Part shown: positions 1 through 9,379 of the stretch, in pieces
How positions within the stretch are numbered: the stretch's first letter is position 1
Layout: every line of letters begins with the position of its first letter
Assembly: GCA_030035585.1 (NCBI GenBank)
Contig: CM057462.1
Span: 141,448,734 to 141,512,733, forward strand
Reading direction: 5' to 3'
DNA from: Dugong dugon
Taxonomy: Eukaryota; Chordata; Mammalia; Sirenia; Dugongidae
Length of the DNA stretch: 64,000 nt
Notes under the pieces: generated by a model
The model's database searches: none
Seen by the model: the letters and a program-made list of their open reading frames with translations, nothing else
Told to the model about the DNA's origin: nothing
Program-made: the position numbers and the translations under genes

Positions 1-19
1 TGATCAAAATGTTGAGTAA

Positions 20-90
20 TGGTAGCCAGACACCATTCAGTTCTTCTGCTCTCATGGCAGAGGAGGCAGTGGTTCATGGAGGCAATTAGC
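20..90 (-). repeat. L1 3'-UTR fragment
   Basis: The stretch beginning GGTAGCCAGACACCATTCAG closely matches the 3'-UTR of the large minus-strand L1 near 8,869-8,905, in the same orientation. Only a short piece is recognisable and its right edge is vague. It is probably a relic of an L1 3' end that continues outside the window. Confidence 0.45.
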
Positions 91-159
91 CACACATTTC
101 ATAATCAATAGTTTATCTAAACTAGTAAAAAAAATGTCTGCCTTGAGCATTATGCTCTT

Positions 160-412
160 TTAAGAACTGTCTATATGGGATCAAAGTAACAACAGCAACT
201 CAAAAGATTAGATAGGAAACTTAGTGGGCAGTGACTTTATGTTACTGGGGGAGAAATAACTCAGAAAAGGAGGGTAAGAATGGTTGCACAACTCAAAGAA
301 TGTAATCAATGTCACTGAATTGTACATGAAGAAACTGTTGAATTGGTATATGTTTTGCTGTGTATATTCTCAACAACAACAAAAAGATCCTGCCAAAAAA
401 AAAAAAAAACTT
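160..412 (+). repeat. Old L1 3'-end fragment
   Basis: The text from about 290 (AATGTAATCAATGTCACTGA onward) is typical of the 3'-UTR of older mammalian L1s, and a near-identical phrase recurs at 60,757-60,777 in another old L1 tail. It ends in a CAACAACAAC-like A-rich tail near 370-385 and an A-run near 397-410. The left edge is approximate. The 62-codon ORF here is incidental. Confidence 0.5.
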
Positions 413-466
413 AATGAAGTGTCTTGCAGCAGATTTGCCCAGTACAATTCATTGTTTGATTTCTTT
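413..466 (-). repeat. Short BovB/RTE LINE fragment
   Basis: About 54 bp (GCAGCAGATTTGCCCAGTAC and neighbours) match the reverse-transcriptase C-terminal part of the BovB copies elsewhere in the window, for example 51,117-51,170, in the same minus orientation. It abuts the A-rich tail of an old L1 piece. Too short to subclassify. Confidence 0.55.
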
Positions 467-1659
467 TCCTAGGAAATTAACAATTTTAATGAAACAGCCT
501 TCAAATATATAAAAATCCTGGAGAATTCAAAAGTTACAAGAATATCTCCATATAATTAAGATCTAAAATGTTATGAAAATATTGCATTGTTAAGTTGGGA
601 AACTAGGAAGCTGTTTTCAATAAAGAAATTCAGGATAATATGAAAAGCATAAAAAGGCAAGATTAGATTTTCATTTTTACTGAAAGAGTTAGATTTTATT
701 AATTGCATATGAGGTTTACATTGAATGACAATATCTAGTTAACCTTTAAAAATACTTATAATTACTGTCCCCTTCCCCTGCCTTCATTATTGTGTTTTTA
801 ATTTAATTTTAATAGTAAATCATTTTAAAAGAATTAAGTACAAATTAGTAAATTTTTATGCACTATAACAGCATTAATTCTTTCAATATATAGCTTACTT
901 GAAAGTGCTTAGTAACAGATATTCAAATATGTAGTCTCCAATTAACATCCTTTGATTTATGCAGTTATTCATATTAAGAAACCCAGTGGTTTTTACATAC
1001 TATCTGAGTTAATGATAGCCATTTTGACTTTTAGAAATGTACTCAGTGTTGATAAAACATAGTGATTAAATACACAGTCCCAACTAACACTCTACTAAAG
1101 ATTTTTCTTTTAGTTTTGATTTGTATGTTTTTTAAGGATGTACCCCTTAGAACAAAGGCAACAGAAGAGAACGTAAGAAATCACAATATTTTGTAAACTG
1201 GAAAACACAGAAGTGAGCAATGACTATCTAAACAGACTCAACAGTCTGTAAGGATGAAGGTGTGGGAGTGGAGAACAGTTTGATGAGGAGCAAAGAAGTA
1301 AGTTTGAGGCATTTGAACTACTAGATGGCTTTGAAGGCAGGGGTCAGGTCTAACAGAACACCTGAGGACAACAGGTAGGATGTCTGTATAAAAAGTAGTA
1401 AGAAGTTTCAATAAGATACCCTATCACCATATCTAGGTGATTATCACTCTCCCTCCATATCCCCATACAGTTGTAGATAAGCCCACACCTCTCAAAATGT
1501 GGTTTATTCTCTGGTAAGTTTGAACAAGTGGTAATTTAAACTTGAGACAACAGGCACAGTGAAACTGGGGGCCTCTACTAAAAGCAAGAGGATTTGGTGT
1601 AAGTCCATTGGACAATGAGCCCTCAGCTCCTTTCTCTACATGGCTCCCACTGCCTCACT
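467..1659. other. Repeat-poor AT-rich DNA, nothing recognised
   Basis: I see no gene, RNA or identifiable mobile element in this interval. The short reading frames here show no recognisable domain. Confidence 0.6.
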
Positions 1660-1847
1660 GTTGTTGTGGTTGTGTGTCATTGAGTCAATTCTGACTTCAA
1701 CTCATCACAACCCTGTAGGACAGAGTAGAACTTCCCCATAGGTTTCCTAGGCTGTAATCTTTTCTCCCACTGAGTCACTGGTGGGGTCCAACAGCCAACC
1801 TCTCCCTTAGCAGCCATGCACTCAACTGTTGTACCACCAGGGCTCCT
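1660..1847 (-). mobile_element. tRNA-derived AfroSINE-type SINE
   Basis: Read on the minus strand it starts with the standard head (AGAGGAGCCCTGGTGGTACA) and a B-box-like region, and ends in a BovB-like tail (GACTCATAG-type sequence and a GTTGTTGTGG run at 1,660). It belongs to the short SINE type seen repeatedly in the window. It is non-coding and depends on LINE reverse transcriptase. It is moderately diverged, so not recent. Confidence 0.85.
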
Positions 1848-1949
1848 CTGCCACACTAGGACACTGAAAATACCTTCAAACGTTGACATTTTGGAATTCT
1901 CAGTGAAACAGATGGGTCCCTGCTCAGTCATTTGCCACCACTCCCCCCT

Positions 1950-2690
1950 TCCATAGTTTTCAATAAGTATTTTAGCACCCTATTAAAAAATATGGAAAGA
2001 TAGCTACTAATATGAAGGATGGAAAAATTGTAAGGAAAAAAGAACTTGGAAGAAATAGAAAACAATGGAAGGCAATAATAAAGCTTAAGCACAACTAAAA
2101 GTGATATCAACAAAGAACAATACAAGATGTTGCATATATGCATTAAGAAAAATGTTTCTATAGAAAAGGAAAACTTTGGGTAAAAGCACTCCTTGAAACT
2201 AAAAATATCTTAGCAGAAATGGTAACTTCAATAGAAATAGAAAATAAAGTTGATGAAATCACCCAGTAAGCTGAACAAAGACAAAAAGATGGAAAATAGA
2301 AGCTCAACCCTAGAAATCCAATAGCTCAATGAAAGGAGTCTCAGAAAGAGAGAATAGGGAAATATAAAGGATAACATTTTCCTAAAATAATACAGTGACA
2401 CTTTCTAGAACTGAAGGACATGGATTTTCAAACTGATTGAGCCCAGAACACAGACTGAAAAAAACTCCCAAATCGAGGTAATTTACCATGAAATTTCAGA
2501 ACATCTGGGATAGGAAAAGAGAAGTTCTCAAAGTTCACACAGCAAAAATAGGTCACATACAAGGCATCTGGAATAAGAACAGCAATAGACTCCACAATAG
2601 CAACACTGGATTCTGGAAGAAAATGCAGAAGTGTTTTTAAAAGTCTAAAGAAAACTATTTTCTAGCTAAAAGATTATACCCAGTAAAACA
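1950..2690 (+). mobile_element. HAL1-like (half-L1) LINE fragment
   Basis: The interval reads as a decayed L1-type ORF1: a stretch near 2,150-2,300 encoding a coiled-coil-like run, then an RNA-binding-like part (ACTGAAGGACATGGATTTTC, CATGAAATTTCAGAACATC, GCAACACTGGATTCTGGAAG). The order and wording fit HAL1, an ancient mammalian LINE carrying only ORF1. No ORF2 follows. Edges are approximate, and an L1M ORF1 is the alternative. Confidence 0.55.
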
Positions 2691-2717
2691 TACTATATTT
2701 TCTTTCACTTTTAAATC

Positions 2718-2888
2718 AATAATAAATTTAACAAGGATAGAATTACGGGGCAGAGAAATATATGCTATTTTTTATACTCTTCTGCCCTGCCTTGTTTCAT
2801 ATTTGCCAAAATGAAAATGAAAATGGGATTTATAAAAGTATATTTCTCTGCACTGTATCTCTATCTTTGTTAAATTCATTTATTACTG
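2718..2888. repeat. Short inverted-repeat (MITE-like) element
   Basis: Positions 2,718-2,770 and 2,833-2,888 are imperfect inverted copies (shared core TTTAACAA-GATAGA and GCAGAGAAATATA), by eye roughly 80% alike with small gaps. They enclose about 60 bp of spacer. A foldable palindrome with A+T-rich ends is what small non-autonomous DNA transposons look like. I do not recognise the family and see no clear target duplication. Confidence 0.45.
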
Positions 2889-3529
2889 AATAACAATGAA
2901 AGTACAATAGCAAGTATTTCTAAATAGTATTGTGTCTCATATTATTAAACAATTTCTTTCCGAATTAGTTGTTTTTGTGAATCTAGATGAGAGATTATAG
3001 GAACTTCACAACTTAAGAGTCAATCAAAAGTTGTCTTTTTCTTTCTTTCTTAATTGATTGGTGAGAAAGCTGCTTTCAATACGACACAATAAATGTTCTG
3101 AAACAAAGGTGGGAAATGAATACTACCACCCACCAAGTTATGAACAGTTTTTACTTTGTAAGAACATTGCTTTGTTCTTGCATATGGAAGTATGAGTAAG
3201 AAATTATAAAAAGATAGCCTCTAATAAATAAATTGTAATGATTCTACATTGAAAATTACTAGCAAAATATTTTAATTTATGAATTTTAAAAAATCTCAGT
3301 TACTCTCCACTGCTAAGTAAATAATCAGCACCTCTGTAAACACTGTGATAAACCTAACAATTGACCTTTCCAGGTTGGAATTCTTAATAGGACATGGAAT
3401 AATATGTGTTCTTAGTCCAGAACAACAGGCTGCAGTAAAAGTCTTTCTGAATAATAACATTTGAAGTTCTTCCACAGAATGGAAAGAAAAATAGGAGTGT
3501 TGATTCTGGCAGCTAAGAACATATGCTTC

Positions 3530-3737
3530 ACCACTGATCTTTCAGTGAAGAGACAGAATCAAAACTGAACATGCTGTATTATCAAAACCAACCCAATGTT
3601 CTTCACAGTTCTTTACATTTGGAACATTTTGCCAAGGGGTTCCTTCCCCACAAGCTGAACAAACGTAATTGCTGTCTAGGTTTCGAGCTGCGTAATGGCT
3701 GTCTTCATAAACAGGATTCTACACTTTAAGAAGCTAC
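3530..3737 (-). other. Exon-like stretch, unidentified
   Basis: On the minus strand a pyrimidine-rich tract ending TTGTAG (about 3,738-3,755) resembles a 3' splice site. It is followed by a frame that reads through about 57 residues, including SNYVCSACGEGTPWQN and NCEEHWVGFDNTAC, before a stop near 3,549. A TAG lies in this frame just after the putative acceptor, so the frame is not cleanly open from it. The composition, with several Cys/Trp/Gly residues, is unusual for random AT-rich DNA. I cannot match it to a family. It could be a decayed exon, a pseudogene or chance. Confidence 0.2.
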
Positions 3738-3973
3738 AAGAAAAAAAGCTTAAATTTAATGTCTCAAACATAGTAAGTAAAAAGGACAATACTTCAAATA
3801 CTTATTGCAAAGCCAAATGTACCGTACCAAATGACTCAGAGAGGTAGAAGCACATTGTGAGATATTATCATTGGGGGAATTGATGTATGCCATAAGAATC
3901 AATGCATCATATAACTTTAGAAATCCTTAGCATTACACATTGTCAGAGGGTAAAGTCCAACTAAAGACCAAGT

Positions 3974-4186
3974 TCATCTTAAGCGTTCAAGAAAATTTAT
4001 CCTGTGAGGATCTAATAAGCAAATGAAAGATGTCCTCAGATGGCTCCTGAATGTTAAAAAATGGAAATGGTGGGAGACTTTATCGTCCACTGGCTGAAGC
4101 AGGCGCCTGATTAACTCCAAGACTGGGTCAGATAAGGTGATGCTTCCTTTGAGGAGCAGTGTTACTATGCACCCTACTGCTGTCAT
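3974..4186 (-). other. 70-codon ORF outside any recognised repeat
   Basis: The frame starts MTAVGCIVTLLLKG and ends HRINFLERLR, with an in-frame stop immediately upstream of the ATG. It lies about 240 bp upstream, in minus-strand order, of the exon-like stretch at 3,530-3,737. The sequence is less biased than most ORFs here, but there is no recognisable domain and no clear splice donor at its end. It is more likely chance or a decayed exon than a gene. Confidence 0.15.
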
Positions 4187-4199
4187 TTAAACAATCTTC

Positions 4200-5025
4200 A
4201 GTCAGTGACTTCCCCTGGAGGATGCTACTGAGGGTTCAAAAGGCAGTGCAGGCTTCGTGTGGTCCCCTCCCACAGACACAGCTGTTTATGTAAAATAATT
4301 GCCTTGCCAAAGGCCTCCCTCTCAAAGATTCTGATTTCCATTTATAAACAGGCTACTCCATTTTTTCAAGGATAAAATATTCATAATATTAGGAAAATAT
4401 TTTTATTCAAAGCAATACACAATTCAAATAAAAAAAAACATTTAAAATTATACCTATTACCCTCCAATATGACTATTAATTACTAATAATGTATGCCTTA
4501 TTTACTTAGTACTACAAAATATTTCAAAAACAGAATAGTAAAATGTTATTAGAAAAAAAATTATGGAGGCACAAAAGGTTGAATGAAAACTTCATTCAAA
4601 ACTGAATCTCCACATGTGTAACTAATTCATGGTTACATCATATATAGAAGTCAGATGTTACTTGAATACTCATTTACTTAGAGGTTAGATGAAAGTTAGA
4701 GAAACTATAGAAAATGTAGTACATTTTCCTACAGTCAACAGTTCATAATTCTCCAAGAAGATAGACGTTGATAATATCTTTAAGTTACACATTGTAATAT
4801 TCTAATATATTTACAAGTAAATGTATCACCTATGAAATGGAAAATTATTTAATTGTCCTGTAATTTTTTGGTATAATTGTGAAAATTCACTTTCATACCT
4901 CTAGATCTTACAGAAGAAATAACTCAAAAGGTAAAATAAACAGACACAGTAAAGTAGCTAATTTATCAGAGCTGAATATATCATATTCTATAAAATTATG
5001 GCTTTATCGAGACTGGAGCTGATTC
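4200..5025. other. Repeat-poor AT-rich DNA, nothing recognised
   Basis: AT-rich sequence with no identifiable gene or mobile element. Confidence 0.6.
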
Positions 5026-5027
5026 CA

Positions 5028-5156
5028 GAGCCCTGGTGGCACAAGTAGTTAAGTGCTTGGCTGCTAATCCAAAGGTCAGCAGTTCGAATCCACCAGCCAC
5101 TCCTTGGAAACACTCTTGGGCAGTTCTACTTGACGGCAACAGGTTGGAGCTGATTC
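5028..5156 (+). mobile_element. tRNA-derived AfroSINE-type SINE (internally deleted)
   Basis: The head GAGCCCTGGTGGCACAAGTA is followed by an A-box-like TAGTTAAGTGCTTGG and a B box (GGTCAGCAGTTCGAATCC), the RNA polymerase III promoter elements of a tRNA-derived SINE. It then jumps from GGCAGTTCTACT to GACGGCAACAGGTTGG. The usual segment with the CTATGAGTCGG-type tail is missing, so it is an internally deleted copy. Confidence 0.9.
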
Positions 5157-5496
5157 TACCAAATTAACACTGCATTATGTCACTAAAATCACATCTTCAG
5201 CTCCTCATTATTCAAACATGATTCAACTGAATTAACATTTACTTATTATATTGGAACTCCAAAGAAGTAGAACGCATTGTCTTTGTTCTCAAAGAGTTTA
5301 CAGTCTGTCAGGAAAATCAACATATGCTTAACAACTACAGAGTAGTTGAATACAACCTATACTATTATACAAAACTGGGCCACAATATTTACTAATGCTT
5401 TGGCATACTTCTAACCTCAGAAAAAAGCAAACATTATATCCCTAGAAAATTGCAGAGTACCTGACAAATGAATTGGACTGAGTTAGCAAATATTAT

Positions 5497-5590
5497 TGTC
5501 CATTCATTCCTTCAAAAACTATTTATTGAGCACATATTTTGAGACAGACACCATTCCAAACACATTATCAGCAGTAAATAAAAAATAAAA
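5497..5590 (-). repeat. Possible L2 3'-end fragment
   Basis: CATTCATTCCTTCAAAAACT followed by ATTTATTGAGCACA resembles the complement of the 3' end of the ancient L2 LINE, common to placental mammals. The assignment rests on this motif and is tentative. Confidence 0.35.
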
Positions 5591-5737
5591 TGAAACTTGA
5601 AAAAGTTAAAACAAGAACAAATTTGGAGGACTGATATTACCCAACTTCAAGATTTCCTGTAAAACCACAGTATTTAAGACAGTGTAGCATAGGTGAAAGA
5701 ATAGACATGACTCTAAAATGACATATACTGTTTATAT

Positions 5738-5931
5738 ATACCAGTTCTTAGAGATCTAATGATATGGTATTTATTTTAATGTGTCTCAATATTTAGGTAA
5801 GTCTATATAGAAATAATACAGAATCCATAAAAATAAATATGCATAAATTTTTTTCTGCTTTGTATAAATATTATTTCAGCATTTGTTAATTTTGTAAACT
5901 CTTAAGCTGTCAAACTGATAAATAATGATGT
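5738..5931 (+). repeat. Unidentified dispersed repeat, copy 1
   Basis: This 190-200-bp block is clearly homologous to 35,945-36,148. Both contain TTAGAGATCTAAT, TTTAGGTAAGTCT and the run TCTGCTTTGTATAAATATTA followed by TTTCAGCATTT. Similarity drops off outside the block on both sides. The two copies are roughly 80% alike by eye. I do not recognise the family. Here it abuts an old L1 3' segment that starts near 5,932. Confidence 0.6.
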
Positions 5932-6467
5932 CAACAAAGAAGAAAATAGGCAATCTGATTACAAAATAGGCAAACTATCTGAACAGGCATCTTACCAAAG
6001 AAGACACACTGATGCCAAATAAACATATAAAAAAAATACTCCTTCACATACATTATTATGGAATTGCAAATTAAAACAGCAATGAGATACGACAACACAT
6101 CTATTAAAATGGCTAAAATCCAAAGCACTGGCAATAACAAATACTGACAAGGGTGGAGCAAGAGGAACTCTGATTCATTGATGATAGGAATGTAAAATGG
6201 TACATCTACTTTCAAAGAGAGTTTTGGAGTTTCTTATAAAGCTAAACATAATTTTACCATATGATCCATATGAATAAACAAACCTTGGTACATCCATACA
6301 ATGGTGTATTATTCAGCAATAAAGTGAAATAAGCTATCAAGCCATGAAAAAACATGGATCAAACTTAAATGCATATTACTAAGTGAAAGAAGCCAGTTTG
6401 AAATGGCTACACACTGTGTGTTCCAACTATATGAAATTCTGGAAAAAGCAAAGCTGTAGAGACAGTA

Positions 6468-6872
6468 AGGAGCTCTGGTAGCACAGCAGTTAAGTTGTCA
6501 GCTTCTAACCAAAAGGTCAGTGGTTCAAATCCACTAGCTGCTCCACAGGAGAAAGATGCGGCAGTCTACTTCTGTAAAGATTAAACCCGTAAAGATTGCC
6601 ATCAAGTCAATTCCGACTCATAGCAATCCTAAGGAGAAAGCAGAACTGCTTTCAAGGCTGTAATCTACACAAGCAGAATGCCACATCTTTCTTCCAAGGA
6701 ATGGCTGGTGGGTGTGAACCACTAACCTTTCAGTTAGCAGCCAAGTGGTTAACCACTGTACCACCAGGGATCCTTCCGTAAAGTTTACAACCTTGGGAAC
6801 CCTATAGTGCAGTTCTACTCTGTCGTATGGACTCACTATGAGTCAGGATCAACTTGACTTCAATGGGCACAC
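6468..6872 (+). mobile_element. AfroSINE-type SINE (outer copy, host of a nested SINE)
   Basis: The head (AGGAGCTCTGGTAGCACAGC) and B box (GGTCAGTGGTTCAAATCC) lie at 6,468-6,537. The tail resumes after 6,776 with CTATAGTGCAGTTCTACTCT and ATGAGTCAGGATCAACTTGA. The 8-bp AGACAGTA occurs on both sides (6,460-6,467 and 6,873-6,880), a target duplication consistent with one insertion into the old L1. The middle is occupied by a second, inverted SINE. Confidence 0.85.
6595..6775 (-). mobile_element. AfroSINE-type SINE nested inside another SINE
   Basis: Its 3' tail (TGCCATCAAGTCAATTCCGA) is at the left and its head (complement of GTACCACCAGGGATCC) at the right, opposite to its host. CCGTAAAG flanks it (about 6,587-6,594 and 6,776-6,783), a probable target duplication. 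It arrived after the outer SINE. Confidence 0.85.
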
Positions 6873-7259
6873 AGACAGTAAAAAAGATCAGTGGTTGCTA
6901 GGAGTTCAGAGGGGGTGTGCAGAGAGGGACGAATAGGGGGCACACGGGATTTTAAGGACAGTGAAACCAAGATTCTGTATGATGCTGTAATGTACATACA
7001 GTTTTGCATTTGTCAACACCCATAGAATTGTACAACACAAAAAGTGAACTGTAATACAAACCGTGGGCTTTAGTTAATAATAATGTATAAATATTAGATC
7101 ATCAATTTAAAAAAATCTTCCAGACCAGTGCAGATGCTAATTGGGGAAACTGTGGGAAAGGGAAGAGGAAGTATTTGGGGATTCTACTTTCTGCTCTGTT
7201 TTTCTATAAACCAAAAGTGCTCTAAAAAATAGTCTATTATGTTAAAATAGACAAATAAA

Positions 7260-7811
7260 TAAAGGTTTACATTCCAGACCCAGTCAGTCATTTTCTCCTT
7301 TTTCTCATATTTAAGTCTGTAGCCTTTCCTTCAACCACCTCCTCTCTGAGAGGGCAATTAGCCCAGTCTGGACCCATTATACTGTCACATACTTCTGGCA
7401 ACAAGAGTTGGTTCAGCATTAGACATATTGATCAAGTAAAGACAATTGAGTCCTTCTCTGTCATTGATATTTCTGCTTAAGTTTTTGTCAATTCACTTTT
7501 TAAAAATCTTGACAATAAGAGAACCACAAATTATTTATTTAATGGACAAATGCATAGGGCTAAGAAAATTCAAAGTAAAGAGAAATCACTGTGGTTTGAG
7601 GCTCAGAAGAAGACAGAGAGAAAAAGTTAAGTCACAAGCCTTAATAAGCATAGATTTAATTTGATATATGGGCCATTTTCTGCAGAAGAAACAATAGAAC
7701 TCTATTAATCAATGATCATTCCATAGCATTTATCATGTAAGATAAATGGGAAAAAGGGGACTGATAACAATTTTCAGGAAACTATAAAACCCAAAAAAAA
7801 AAGTTGCCAGC
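7260..7811. other. Repeat-poor DNA, nothing recognised
   Basis: AT-rich sequence without a recognisable gene or repeat. The 72-codon ORF at 7,446-7,664 has no domain signal. Confidence 0.55.
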
Positions 7812-8005
7812 GTGACTCATGTCATGCTGTTGTGACTCAGTTGTGACATATGACAACCCCATGTACTTCAGAGTAGAACTGTCTTCAACAGGGTTTTTCA
7901 ATAGCTGTGATCTTTGGAAGTAGATTACTAGGCCTTTCTTCCGGGCGCTTCTGTGGGGGTTTGAACTACCAATCTTTTGGCTGTAGCTGAGAACTTAACT
8001 GTTTT
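7812..8005 (-). mobile_element. SINE, longer-core AfroSINE type, degraded
   Basis: The stretch TGACAACCCCATGTACTTCA, TTGGAAGTAGATTACTAGGC and CTTTCTTCCGGGCGC match the core of the longer SINE type also seen at 33,338, 58,052 and 60,862. The head at the right end is poorly preserved. Divergence suggests an older copy. Confidence 0.7.
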
Positions 8006-8400
8006 CTCCAACTGTGAAGAAATACTGGTGAGCTAACATTGTCCATGCTGCTCCCTGGAACTCTTGAGCCAAGCTGAAAAGTCCTCTGTGCTGTTTCACA
8101 CTCCACCACCCTTTTTAATTTGGAAATGAAAGATTGTAACTTCCATAAGTACATAAGCCTATCTGAGGTAAATTGCTCAAAATGATATATATATATTTTT
8201 TTTTTTTTTGCAACTTCCATTTAGGAAGTAAATTACTACGAATAAGTAGATGTTCTCAAGAGGCTGTCAAAATGTTTCCAAAAACACCAAAGTCTCCAAA
8301 ACTATTAGTTAAAATGTAAATAGGCTCAGTTAAACTATTCAATACCTACATTTTTCACTGTGAAGGTAATTCAAATTCATGTTAAAATCTTTATGTACAT

Positions 8401-8417
8401 TATCTTATGCAATTTTA
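8401..8417 (+). repeat. Left target-site duplication of L1 copy 1
   Basis: TATCTTATGCAATTTT here matches TATCTTATGAAATTTT at 16,481-16,496 with one mismatch. It marks the L1 between them as a single insertion. Confidence 0.85.
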
Positions 8418-9379
8418 TTTTTTATTTTTTCCCATACAAAAATTTATACATACATTGTTATGTGACCCTAATTGCTCTTCTCATACTGTGATGGCACACT
8501 CCTCCTTTCCACCCCTGATTCCCCATGACCATTCAACCAGCTCCTAACCTTCTTTGCCTTCCCATCTCACCTCCAGACAGAAGTTGCCCATTTAGTCTCT
8601 TGTATCTACTTGAGCTAAGAGGCACACTCCTTACGAGTATCACTTTATGTCCCACAGTCCAGTCCAATCCCTGTCTGAAGAGTTGGCCTCAGAAACTGTT
8701 TTAGTTCTGGGCTGATAGAGAATCCAGAGGCCATGCTTTCCGGGGTTCCTCCAGTCTCAGTCAGACCATTAAGTCTGGTCTTCTTACTAGAATTTGAGTT
8801 CTGCACCCCACCTTTCTCTTGCTCCATCAGGGACTTTATTGTGTTCCCTGTCAGGGCAGTCATTGGTGGTAGCCAGGCACCATGTAGTTCTTCTGGTCTC
8901 AGGCTGATGAAGTCTCTGGTTTATGTGGCCCTTTCTGTCTCTTGGGCTAATACTTTCCTTGTGTCTTTGGTGTTCTTCATTCTTCTTTTCTCCAGGTGGT
9001 TGCGACCACTTGATGCATCTTAGATGGCTGCTTGCAAGCCTTTAAGACCCCAGACACCACTCACCAAAGTAGGATGCAGAACATTTTCTTAATAAGTTTT
9101 GTTATGCCAATTGACCTAGATGTCCCCTGAAAGCATGGTCGCCAAACCCCTACACCTGCTACTCTGCCCTCAAAGTGTTTGATTGTATTCAGGAAACTTC
9201 TTAGCTTTGGTTTAGTGCAGTTGTGCTGACTTCCCCTGCAGTGTATGCTGTCCTTCCCTTCACCTAAGATAATTCTTATCTACTATCTAGTTAGTAAATA
9301 CTCCTCACCCTCCCTCTCCACCCTAGTAACCATCAAAGAATGTTTTCTTCTGTGTTTAAACCTTTTCTTGAGTTCTTAT

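Larger units (their letters stand above)
5932..7255 (+). mobile_element. Old L1 (L1M-type) 3' segment, interrupted by SINEs
   Basis: The text follows the end of L1 ORF2 and its 3'-UTR in order: the segment for AAATAGGCAAACTATCTGAAC, the GAATTGCAAATTAAAACAGC motif, TACATCCATACAATGG, then a 3'-UTR with TTGTACAACACAAAAAGTGA. Divergence is high and no ORF survives. A SINE pair occupies 6,468-6,872, after which the L1 resumes at once. The L1 must be older than the SINE. Confidence 0.75.
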
